Made by a program: the position numbers and the translations under genes. Below, piece after piece: positions 37,101 through 49,200 of a DNA stretch of 64,000 bases (position 1 is its first letter; every line of letters begins with the position of its first letter). Below the pieces are notes generated by a model, which worked only from the letters and a program-made list of their open reading frames with translations, made no database searches and was not told the DNA's origin. This DNA comes from Sitta carolinensis (Eukaryota; Chordata; Aves; Passeriformes; Sittidae): positions 28,607,690 to 28,671,689 of the forward strand of contig CM063289.1 of NCBI GenBank assembly GCA_032173965.1. The letters are read 5' to 3'.

Positions 37101-40100
37101 CTCCTTGAATACCTCTCTGTATTTAAGTTTGTGTTGCTTCAGCACATCAGCCTGCAGTTTATTTCTCTGGTACAGCCAGAGGCTGTGCGTTGTGTAATCT
37201 CCTTCCTGAGAAGCCCTGCTGACTGCAGCCCGAGTGGAGGAGGCAGAAACAGGTCTGAAATGCTTCAAATTTCACTCAGATGCAGTGGATCTAACGAAAA
37301 CCAGTTGAGCACTTCCTCAGGGATGTTTTTCCAGGCCATAGAGTGCCTTTGGCAGTTCCTACGGCCAACTGCTGTAAACATGTTGGAATGAGTGAACAGA
37401 AGGTTTGGACCTTGAGTCTCAGCCCTAAAGTGAGGCCACCTTAAGGAGGGAATCAGACCTCACTCACAGCTCCCTCTCCCTCTCTTGGGAGGCACTTTGT
37501 GCTTTGGAAAGGCACAAAAAAGGGTGCTTGTCAGTCTTGACTCTTGCATCCCATTGGCATTGTTGGGATCACTGTGGAGGGTGGCTCTGCCAAGGGAGCC
37601 ACAGGCACTTCACAAAATGAGAGCAGGGATGAGTATTTTAAGTAATTTCACAACGCTGAGCATACAGGTACATTACTCATGTGCACTTCTGCCTTTGTTC
37701 TGCGTAACAGTGAGACAAACATAAAATGCCTCTGGTTCTTTTCACTGTTGACGGGTGTCTTTTCCTCCTTCAGCATCAAAAGTGTTGTGTCTAAGAGTCT
37801 TCCAGCCTGGTATCTTATTCACTGAAGAGTTTTAAATATGGATATGTGTGTTAGACCTGGAAGTGGTCCCATGCAAAATGTAATGAAGCTGGGCTGCTCT
37901 GACCTCTGAGCTCCAAGGCGTTTGTTTTGGCTCCCTCACAGAAACCTGCAGTATACAAATTGGCACTTGTAAAAATGTTCGGATAAATCAAAAAATGGAA
38001 CGGGGGGGGGGAAAAAAAGTTTCAAACTGTTTCTTTTGGGATCCTTCGCCATGCTATTTTGGATGTGTGTTTTTGTGGCAGCAGGCAGTTTGTTGCTTGA
38101 AGAAAGCTGAAATATTCTAGGAAGTCAGGCTAGCTGGATTTAGATCTCAAGTGAAGCCAAAACTAATATAGCCTGTAACTAAGTGAGAGTGACTTTGCAC
38201 AGGGAATGTCAGTCACCCGCAGCTTTGTCTTACATTTTCATAGGAGCCTTTAAAAAAAAGCAAAACACAAACAAAACCCCAGTAAACGTGGGAGCTGCTC
38301 CCATCCAGTGGAGCTGGAGGTTCAGTGGTCCTCATCCTCTGCCCAGGGAGGGACTGCTAGGGCTGGATGGATGGATTTGGGTTGAATGGATGGATGGGTT
38401 GGGCTGGATGGATGGATTTGGGATGGGCTGGATGGATTTGGGATGGATTGTCAGAGCAGGGAATGCCTGCGGTGGTGGAGCTGGGCTGGCCTGGAGTGCC
38501 CTCTCTTGGCTGCTGCACACCTCACCTTTTGGGAGGGACAAGGGAACAGCCAGCCTGGTTTAGCACTTTTATTTCCCAGCAGGATGGGCAGAGGTGAGCT
38601 GGGCTGGTTCTGTCTCCAGCTTTGCTTCTGAGGCCCCTCTGAGTGTGGGTGTTTGGTGCCCCTGGCAGTCGAAGCCACAATAAAGTTGCAGCTCCAGCGT
38701 TGCACGTAGGGCTCTCTTAACTCCTGGGACTCTTAACATTTTAGCAGAGCTCAGGTTTTTAAGAGATTTCATACTGCCCCGAGCCCAGGCATCCCAGAGG
38801 CAGCAACTGCAGTGGCCCCTGCCTGACTCTCCACTGCTAAATGAATCCAGAACAAACGAGGCTCTGAAAATAAGGAGAAAAATTTGACACCTGGACTCCA
38901 GGAAACATTTGTGGGTTTTGATGAGGAGCGGGGGGGGGGGGGGAAGGGAAAACCTATGGTTCAGCACAGTTAAATATACGGTGTGCTAAGTATGAATAAA
39001 TTGTGGCTCTTTTAAACAAGTTCATAGAATCCATGGCTGGCTGGGGCACAAAGGAGAGGACAGCAGCCACAGCACATGAGTTCCTGGCAGGGTTACCTGG
39101 GGGCCACTGTCCTGGGCTGCTGCTGCTGCATGGCAGGGGGCAGCTCTCAGCGTTTACACAAGTGGCCAATGTTCTCACATGTAATTCTCCTCTTAAAAAA
39201 GAGCTTTTGAGTTAAGGGGGTTCATCTCCTAACAGCCCTGCTTTGCCAGCTGATTATTTTCCTCATTCTTCATAAACGATTCATTGGTGTAAAGGAATCT
39301 TTCAGGAAAGGTAAAAGTTCCTCTTTAAACGTGCCAAGGGCTCTTTCATGACAATCTTGGAGGTCTTTTCCAGTCTCCAGGTTTGTGTGATTCCTGTTCA
39401 TTTTAGCGTGGCCAGTTTGCATAGGATTGTCCATTGCACTCCCCTCGGTGCTCTGATACAAAGCCATGTGGTAATTTTGGGAAATATTGAAATTGTATTG
39501 CTTCTGGGTTTGGGGAGAGAGTTGCAAACTCCAGCCCAGTAAACGAGCCTTCACTTCAAAGCAGAGGCTCAAATCTGGTCCTGCCTGCTGGTGACTAAAA
39601 ATCACAATGAGCCAAGTAAAATGAGTCTAGAGCCTCGGGGTAGGTGTGCAGTCACACCGGTGCTCTTTAGTAACTTGGAATGGTTCTAGCTGGTCTGTTA
39701 AAGTGGAGGCAGCCCTGAAATCCCACTGTGGGAGTGAACTTGCCTTTTAACTGCACTAACTATATACAAACTTTGCGTTTTGCACTTAGTGTAGAAGGAA
39801 AGGATCTGTTTTTCATCCTGCTGCAAGCCGTGCATTCATTCAAGAGCAAGACAACAGCTCTCACAGCCCATTTAGAAAATGTGAATTTGGTGTTTGCTAC
39901 ATTGTTTTAGCAGGTGGTTCTTTAGGGTGTGCTTGGGGTCCAGGGTAAATCATAAGGCAAAGTTTCAGAAAAAAATCCCGGTGTTGCTTTGGCTTAGATA
40001 AGAGAAAGCACAGTGCAATCCACCCTTGTGATAGGATGTTAAATTACAGAGAGAATATGAATACATGATTACAGCTTGAAATTCAGTGGGTCTGTGCCTT

Positions 40101-43100
40101 CTTGTGCAGCTTTTGTTGCATTCCTCGTGGCAATCACGTTGTGATTCAGCCACTGCTGAACTCTGAGGGCGCTGCTGGTGCTGCTGCTGAGCTCTCACTG
40201 TGCAGCTCGTCCCGCTCTTCTCTCCCTGTACAATAGCTCCCTCTGCTTGAAATCAGCAGTGGAATTGTTTTCTCCTTGCCTGGACAACAGTTTTGAATGT
40301 GGGCCCCTTTTTTAAGATTTTTGCTGGTCTTCATGAAGTGATTCCAGTGCATGGCTTGTGCTCGTGTGTGTTGTGAAGCAGGGAAAATAACCACATTGTC
40401 CTCAAAACTTCTCTGCCTAGAGCTGGTTCTTTGCAGGAACGCTCTTCCTTTTGGAACACTTCTTTCAGCTAAATTATCTCTTACCAAAACATGACGATTT
40501 ACTGAGCAAAACTGTTTTTATTTCAGGGGTGAGTTGAAACAGGACTGTTTCTCATCAGAAATGTGGTAGTTAGGCCACTGACCCTGCACAGACACAGCTA
40601 ATGGTGAGAGTCCCATGTCCTGCTTAAAAGGTTCTAATCCAGAACGCAAAAAAGAACTGATTTAGATCAGACAGAGCAGGGATTTGAACCTGGTTCTGCC
40701 CCACCCTCAGCCAGCACCGTAATTACTGGGCCAGTCATTCACTCACAGAATTTTGTCAGCTTTATCTGCATGGGTGGGGGTGAGTGCTGGGTTTGTTTTG
40801 TTCATTTTTTACCAATATAGCTAAGCCAGCAAAAGTCAGATTATAAAAGCTGTTGTGTCAGCAAAGGTATAGTTTTGCTGAGAGAGCATTCACCCATTCA
40901 GGGAACCAGCATAAACCTCCCTGGCCACGGCAAGATGAGCCCATGATAGGAAAACTTGCTGGTTTAGTTCCCCAGTAATGTGAACAGTGCTTGCTTGCTG
41001 GCTGTCTGGGCCGGATCCTGGGTCTGCAGAGATGTCCAGAAGGTTATTTCTAATTTGCAGAGGAGCAAACCCCCAGATTAAAACCAATTTAGAATTCTGT
41101 GTTGTTTCCAGGATCCTTGGGCTGGTTGGGGTTTGCTGGTGAGAACAAAGGGCAGCAATAACTTCAAATTTTCTACATTCAACACTTGAAGTAAAGCTCC
41201 TTTTGTTTTTCCCTTCACGTTTTGGAATCCCTTTGGGTTCTTCTTTTGAATTCTCCTGAGGGGATGCTGTTGGAGCTGAGGGAAGCCTCCCCCAGCACCA
41301 GGTGCAGCAGGTTTGGGCAGCACGAGCCCCTTGGCACAGGAGGCAAACACAGGGAGCCTGCTGGGCCTGGCTGCCAAGGCACGACACATCTTGTGTGCAC
41401 TGCAGAGAAATTGTAAAATCATAAAACCCTAAAAGGAGCAGGATGGAGCAGTAGAACAGGAGAGAATTGTTGCTAATCTTTATTTCCTTGAATCCAGCTC
41501 CAGCGTGGCTTTTCCTGCTGAACTCTAATTTCACTTCTAATTTCAGCCTTTTTACAGATATTACAGGCATTGCCTCATATGTTTGCACATACCTTAAAAA
41601 ACATGTGCCCTTGGAAAGCAGTGTGTAGTCATATAAAAATAAAGAGCTTAAAAAGCATTCCTGTTTTCAAATTAACACTGAGGTGCTGAATTCATGGTGG
41701 TCTTTGTGATTTGAATTTTTGCCCTTTTTTTTATCCCTCCCATGCCATAAATAAGATGCAAGTCCGAAGGGAAAAATAGTCCATGATTGTGCATTTGGAG
41801 ACCTTTATGCATGCAAGGAGCATTTCTGAACTTTATAAGCCCTTAGCAAGGGAGAGAAATACTAATTGCAATCTTAAAAAAACAAATGAGGAAACAAAAA
41901 TATTTTAAAAAAATTAAAACCCCATACATTTATTTTGTATATCTTTCTGCCAGTATATAATAATTTATAATTCTATTGGATTGGGAATTATTTTTTTTAA
42001 TGAATTAAGGCAGAAATGGTATAGGACACAAAGCAAAAGCTAATACTGGATAAAAGATTAGGTAAAGTGAATATCTTTGCATCATGTGTGTAATATTTTG
42101 TACTTGACACTCTCTGTATCCACCACTAGTGTTCCTGGCTTTCAGTAGCAATCTTAATTACTCTTCTGTTGCTGTCTCCCGTTCCCTGTTAAGGTAGAGA
42201 AAATGTCTCTTCTTCAAAAGAAATGTCTCTTTTTTAAAAAAAAAAAATGTCTCAGAATTCTAAGTTGCCACGTGGAGTTGACAAAGCAGAAACGCTGCAG
42301 TTACACAGCACACATCAACTGCTGTTTCTTCAGTGTTTGGGGGTTTCATTTGGACTTAATATTTTGCATTAAATTTCTGGCATTGCAGTGGTTTCTTTTG
42401 CCACCATTTCTGCTGCTCTGAAGCCCTGGGGTGACGTGCAGAGTGGTGATTTTCTGTGACATTAGCACGTCCCAGGCTGGATGGAGGGAGGCTGGTGGAA
42501 GGCTGCCAGCGTTGTCGTTCTATTTGCAGGTTGGCCTGGCTGTGTCCGTGTGTGTAAGGAGAGGGCAGGCAGGGAATCACTCACCTTTCAGATCTTAGCA
42601 TTTCTTAATGGATTAGGCAAGTGATGGAATATCTTCCTTTTTGCAAGCCTTGGCAGTGGTAGCAGACTGGTTTTGGAATGTCTCAGTGGGCTCCGGTCCT
42701 GTAGCACTAGGGGATGAACATTCTGGAGTGCTCTTTACACACTCCAAACATCATCTTTCAAGGCCTTCACGTGGGGGGTGTTTTTTTATTTATTTTTCCC
42801 CCAGGACCCCCTGGATCCAGCAGGAACAGCCATTGTGATCAGCTCCCTGGTGGCAGGTGGAGTGGCCGAGCGCGGGGGGCAGATTTTGCCGGGTGACCGC
42901 TTGGTGTTCGTCAACGAGAGACACTTGGATGGTGCCACCTTGGCAGAGGCAGTGGAGGTGCTCAAATCTGTGCCCCCAGGCATGGTTTCCCTTGGAATCT
43001 GCAAGCCTTTAGTGGTAAGAGCTGATTTTGACTAATTTTTTTTCCTTGTTTCATCCTGTGGCGTGTGTAGCATTCGTTGTGCTCTCATTTTGTGTTGTGC

Positions 43101-46100
43101 ATGTGCTTTTGGGAAACAACTGAGCTGCTGTGCCCTGGGAGGGCCAAAAGTTCTGGCAGGTGGGCAGCTCAGTGTCCAAAAGGTCTGACTGGAAAACCAG
43201 AATCCTCAAGTTCCTCCTTCAGGAACATCCATGTGGAACTGGGAGATGTGCCTGGGCAGCCCCACGTGCACTGTGCACAGGTGTAAGGTGGTTCCAGCAC
43301 TTCAGCAGCCCAGTTAAGCGTGTGCTGGAGCCCATTTCTCTCTGAGACACTGCTGAGTGCTTGCCTGAGCTCCATTGACATCAAAGAAACTTAGTCTATT
43401 TGAAGTCAAGGCTGTAAATTGAAGCAGAATTTCCCTTTTTTGGAATCGGGGCTTTGGAGCAATAGTTTACTGGGGAATGCTGAAGTATTGTTCATCAAGG
43501 GCACCCAGGCAAAATTAATTAAAGCCCCAGTTAATAGAAAGTGCTTGTAATTCAAAGTGGTAGAGGAGTTGTGAAATATGAGTGTAGGAAAGCTGTTAAA
43601 TATATTATTTCCTTTTCTGAAAATTGGCATTTCGTTGTTCATATCCTTGTATTTGTCTTTCCTTCCTTTAAACATTTCTTTAGGTTTTAGTGCATCTGAA
43701 CCAATATCTACAAAGAATAAAAGCTGTTGACTTCATCTTCTCCATTTTTGACTTTCTATTTTTACTATTCTTTTCTAATGGCTGGTTGTCCTTCTCCTTT
43801 TTAATTTATTGAAAGATGTGGTATTTTTTTTTTGGTTTTGTCGTTTTCCTGACTTGTTTGGATTTTCTTTTTTAGGGAGAAAGCAGGGAGGAGGAGAACA
43901 TGCATGGGGTGGATACCAGCAGCATCAAAAGCAGCCCTTGGTCTCCAGAACCAATAGATAACACAAATTTCTCACTAATACTTGAAGCACCACAGGTACT
44001 TGGTTACTTTTTTAGTTCAACTCCAGTTTATACAGACAAGAAATGATGTTTTAAATAAAAAAATACGGTATGTTTTTCAGATAAGACTGAAAGTATTGGA
44101 TTTCCTCTGAAAAATCCTCTTACAACAAACTGTGCCAAGTGCATTGGGAGCACTTACCAAAGCAGCTCCCAGACTGCCTTATCAAATTTATTATGTCATT
44201 AAAATACCTTGGGTTACCTTGGATATGAAAGAGGAATGCTGTGTTGTTGTTATTATAATCAGAAGTGGTGGGCTCAGCTTTGCACAGAAAGTAAAGTATG
44301 GAAGCAGAATGCTTTTAATTACCATGAAGCAAAACAAAAAAGAAGTTTAGAGTATAAGGCACCCTTGAAATACTTTCTTTTTCATAGCCTTCTAATGTTC
44401 CCTGGAGTGATTTCTTTACTCTTGCCTCAACTCTCCTCATCCTTACTATCTGAGAAATAATTCTGTTTATTGTGGGAGGATGTGGCATTAAAGATAGTGA
44501 GAAACTCAGATACCAGGGTAATAGGCAATAATATTGCAGTTCTCACCCGTGCAGAGCTAGAGAGATGTGGATATCTTTTAACTTTCATCTGTTCTCAAGT
44601 GCTTTGCAGAATTCTTGCTGGTAAATGTATTCTTTTTGTATCAGAAAATACAGCACATAAAGGATCATCCAGAACCGCAAGACAGGAAGAAAAATAAATT
44701 CCAGATTTTCGTGTAGCTGAACGTGTGTACCTGTCTCTGGATGCAAACCTATTTTTAATGCTGAAATGGTAGATTTGAAGCACCAAAATGAGAAGTATTA
44801 TAGGATAGGAAATTAGCCTGGATGATGATAAATGATATTTACTGATTTTCACAATGTGAAATGGCGTTTGTTGTTTTCTGGGGGCATGGGAAGGGTTGCA
44901 GAGAATTCATCCTCTGCCAGCTCAGATTGGTTTTCCACTTCCTAAATAAAACCAAGGTCATTAAGCATTTTTAAAGAAAATATTTTACCTTCAAGTCCTG
45001 AAACTGGAATGATCAATTTGGACAAAACACCCGCAGAGGAATTTACTTGCATTTTCTTTTACCTCACATGTGAGTAGCTAAAATTCCCATCCATTTATTA
45101 CCTTACCTGCTGACACAGGTAGCCAGGAGTGGTGTGTCCTGGTGGCTCCCACTCTGAATCACTGACAACCAGAATTTCAACCCCCAAATGATGGAATTTG
45201 AGGATGTTATTTGCTGCTAGAGTGGACTCTGATGTCATGTTTGCAGCATCCCTTGTGCTGGTGGCGGTGCCTGGTGCTGCAGTGCAGCAGCCAGGGAGGG
45301 TGCAGAGCCAATTGCTGGGTCAGGGACACAAACCCTGTGTGGTTCTGAGCAGGGAACACTGATTTATGAGCCCTGGGCTTGGGGGAGCGTTGGCAGAACG
45401 GCGCTGCAGGGAGGGAGAGTGGAGAGAATTAGGAACTCTTCAGCCTGGGTGTTTTGTGAGATCAAGGTACTCAGATCAAATGGATTAGAGGGACATTTAA
45501 TGCTAGTTAAATTAGGAAGATGGGGCTAATCTCTGGATTGGTGGTGTTGTGCTCTCCTGCCAGCTACTGGCTGCATTGTTGCCTTATGCTCCCATCCCTC
45601 TCTTGTTTTCTTTCCCGCTTCTCACTTGAATTATACAAACATCTTGGCAGTGTCTGGGGGCTTTCCTTCTCTATTTGTACAAATGCAACAAAACAGGATC
45701 CTGACACCCAAGGTCAGGAATGGTGCAGTGCCGTGGGGAGTCTGGGAAGGGGAGGAAAACAGAAACAAAAACGTTTTGAGGAAGGAGCCCTGAATCTGTC
45801 CATTGCTTTTGGATTCTGGGGGCTCAGGGTGCTGAAGTTCGGTTTGGGGGTTCTTGGGGCCACAGAGGCTTGGTGGCCTGAAGAAAAGAAGGGCAAAGCT
45901 CTCAAGTGTGTGTGGCAGAATTCTGGGATAAGTGCAGGGCATAAAATCCCAGCTGCCTGTGCAGACTCACCGTGAGCCAGTGAATAGCACCCCATTCCAT
46001 CTGGGAGAAACAGGAGTTGTTGGAAGTTGGGGAAGCACGTGACAAATCCCAGAAAAAGAACTGCTGACTGAGATCTTTCAGAGTGGCTTTTAATGCCTTT

Positions 46101-46211
46101 TCCCTCGGTTTTGCTGTTTGGTTTTTTTTGTTTGTTGCTCTGTGGTTTGAGTTTGGTAGAAAGGTGAGCACCGTTGTCCTTAAAAAGAGGAGGGTAATGA
46201 ACAGTCATATA

Positions 46212-46242
<31 letters not shown>

Positions 46243-49200
46243 CCTTTTTTGGGTGGGGTATGTGGGTCATCCATTTTCCCTCTGCCCCAGGTTAAAAGTT
46301 GGATGGAATATCCAAGGTAGGGACAAGCAAGAATGTCTTTTATTTGGGGGTTTTGGGGTTTTTAAGTTGCTGACACTGTTGATGCAAACTCTGAGTCTGT
46401 TTATTTTGCTGATAGGATTTTAAGAAATTTTCATGCATTCATAAAACAACAGCAGATATGTCTGAAGCACAGAGAGGCTTTAACTAGATTTATATGTACT
46501 TTTTCCCGGTTGTTTTAGTGTTAATTAATGATTTCATTCCCTAACTTCAGTCCAGATTGGTTTTTCCAAATGGCTGCAGCAGTATTTAAGCTGTGCGACT
46601 TAAATTTCTTTATATTGAAAAAAAAATAATTGCACTGTCTGCTTTTGGTGTTAAAATCCTAAGTCAAAGACTCTATTTTCTTTTAGAAAATGCAAAAGGT
46701 AGAAGATTTTCACTTTAAAAACCAGGATGTACTTTAAACTTGGGCAAAAAATAAAGCATAGCTTTAGAAGAGTGGGGAGGCAACATGGTGTAAAATCTGT
46801 ATTCCTTTAATGATCCTTGCAGGGTTTCAGAGATGAAGCACCTTTTAAAGAAGAGCTGGTTGATGAGCCCCGTTTGGCCTTGGGGAGGTCATTCCAGCTT
46901 TCCCAGAAGGATGATGAGCATGGGAAGGAGTCCTGGGAGATGTGTGAATTCCTGAAACGCGGAGCAGAGGACGTGGAGGAGGAACGGGAAATGTTGGTGG
47001 ATGAGGAGTATGAGGAGGATTCAGACTTCCTGAAAAGTGATGGAGAGGAGGCAGCTTCAGCCAGGAACCTGGATACAGAACGAGGGGCAAAGCAACTGGA
47101 GCCTGCTGAAGTACAGGATTTAAGATCCAGTGTTAGCCCAAGTCCCAGGGAGTGCCTAGAATATCCGTTCAGTAAAGATCAGGTGGTAAGGAATGCTGTG
47201 CTGAGCACAGACCCCTCAGGGCAGACCCCAAAACTAAACCCTCAGGACTCTCTCTAGTGCTTTAATTACTAGAATTTAACTAATTTATTTACTTATGTAC
47301 CTCTAGAAGACACGAGTCTATCCTTCTGTACATTTTGGGAGGTTTTTTAGGTAACTTATTGTCTGTATATTCACTCCTGCTGGAGTGAAACATGTTGCTG
47401 GTGTATTTACAGGCATCCTGAGTTTGTCTTTTTACCCCAAAAATTGTGGGTCTGGGTTGGGTTTTTTTTGGAAGCTGTGCTGATATGGGGCATGTCAGTA
47501 ACAGTAGAATGTCACTTCATGGGTTTTATGTGGGGCCTTCAATGAAAGAAACTCCCTCTTTTCCTCATTTTTTAAAAGCCAAGTATGTTCCTTCAGGCAG
47601 ATTATGTAGCTGAATGAAAAATGATAAGGTGGAAGGAATTGTGGCAAGGATAGTGGTAGATAAAGGAGTAGGAGCAGACAGGTTCAGGTAAATTGCAAAA
47701 CTCTTATTTATACATCTCTCTCTCAAGTACTGAGAATTATTTTTTCCGATTCTTTGTTCATCCCCTTCCCAAACAAAAAAAAAGTTACATTATTAGCCTC
47801 CCATGCACCAGCTCCTGAGGTGTGTGTGCTTTTATATGGAAGAAAAAATGGAGTGGAAAAGGATTTGACATCACAGGCACAGAGAATTTCAGGTTTTGTT
47901 TGGCTTGTCCCCTTAAGCAGTATGTGTATAAACAGATAAAATGAAGTTTCTACTGACAGTTTTATACCAGAGTGCACAATACCAAATTTAAATGTTTGTT
48001 ACTTATAAAAACCAAATGAGCTAGAGTAAAGAAATTTTTGTCTGAATTACAGGTGAGGAGAAAGATACAGTTACTTTATATTTCAATTGCATATAACATT
48101 TCTCATGCCTCTTCTTAATGCAGTGCACAAATGAGCAGTTAGTATTTAAATGAGCAGTTAGTATTTCATAGTTACCTGAATAAATATGAATGTAGCTGAG
48201 GAAATGTGTATGTTTGCTGTAAAAATTAATGTTCCTGTCAAATACCCCTGTGTAAGTTAATACCATTGCTTTCTAACTTTAATTACTTGTTTTCTCCTCT
48301 GTGAAGTGTGAAGAGAATGCTGCTATAAGGTCACACTTTTCTGGAACCACAGCACACAGCAGCTACAAAAAAGACATTTTTGATACTGAGACTACCCAGT
48401 CAAAAGTGAAAACTGAGATGGATTTAGGTTTGTGAGAAGGTTTCTCTTTATCTCATAGTTCTGTATTTACAAATCTAAATATTTTACCGAAGCACAAATA
48501 CTTTCAGATGAGAAAATACTCAAATCAAGAGTTCTGCAGGCTCAAGACAGTCTGGCATTACATGGGTTTCAACTTTATAATCTTGCTTCCTCCTCCAAAT
48601 CTGGCCAGTGATAAATAAAGACAGAAATGAAGTGATAGGCTCTGGAGGTGACTTCAGCACAACCAGAAATTTGCAAGTGATCTGTGTGGTAGATAATTGC
48701 CCCATATCATGGGTTTGTGATCTGAGCTCAGGAGCAAAGTTTCTCCTTGTCAGATGACCACAGGTGGATGGTTGGGATTTGGTAGATCCATCAGAAAAAT
48801 AAATTTATAAACCTGTCTGATATGGCACTCCCTGCTTGGGAGGAAGGAGCTCCAAGCCCTGCCCAGCCTGGCCTTGAACACATTTGGAACCTGGTGGGAT
48901 AAAGGGTAGAGGGTTTAAGGATAAAGGGTTTAATTCCAAGGGTGAAATAATTGCTGGGTGCCTGGACAGAGGAAGAAAAAGTTCACATCTTCCCCCTTTT
49001 TTTCTTCAGGGACAAAGCTTCAGAGTGACTCCAAAGGACCTGAGCTTGCTCTTGATTCAGAAGCAATTGGAAAGGAAGCACTAAAAGAGGAAAATTATGT
49101 TTTTCCCAAGAACCAGGAATCTGTGAGAGTAACCACCTTAGCTCGGCCTAGAGCAGCATCAAGCAGGTATGGAGGAAGATTTCAGGTTTTGAAAGACATT

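Larger units (their letters stand above)
28303..42804 (+). other. PATJ: PATJ 14.5-kb intron inside PDZ5
   Basis: The largest complete intron in the window, phase 0. It carries a CR1 tail at 31757, a longer CR1 copy at 33783 interrupted by a solo LTR, another CR1 tail at 35763, a GGAT-rich minisatellite near 38358, G-runs near 38002 and 38930, and a probable CORE-SINE near 40560-40745. The many short open frames show no splice context or protein similarity and are not called as genes. Confidence 0.8.

Noticed and set aside
36813..37391. Open frame of 192 codons in the large intron.
   Set aside because: Low-complexity, Phe/Leu/Cys-rich translation with no domain, no splice context and no recognisable homologue; expected by chance in intron DNA.
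40890..41588. Minus-strand open frame of 232 codons, the longest in the window.
   Set aside because: No domain, no homology I recognise, and no upstream promoter or splice structure. Its composition looks like translated non-coding sequence.
45520..45975. Open frame of 151 codons between exons 15 and 16.
   Set aside because: No similarity to PATJ linkers and no suitable splice borders; exons 15 and 16 join in frame without it.
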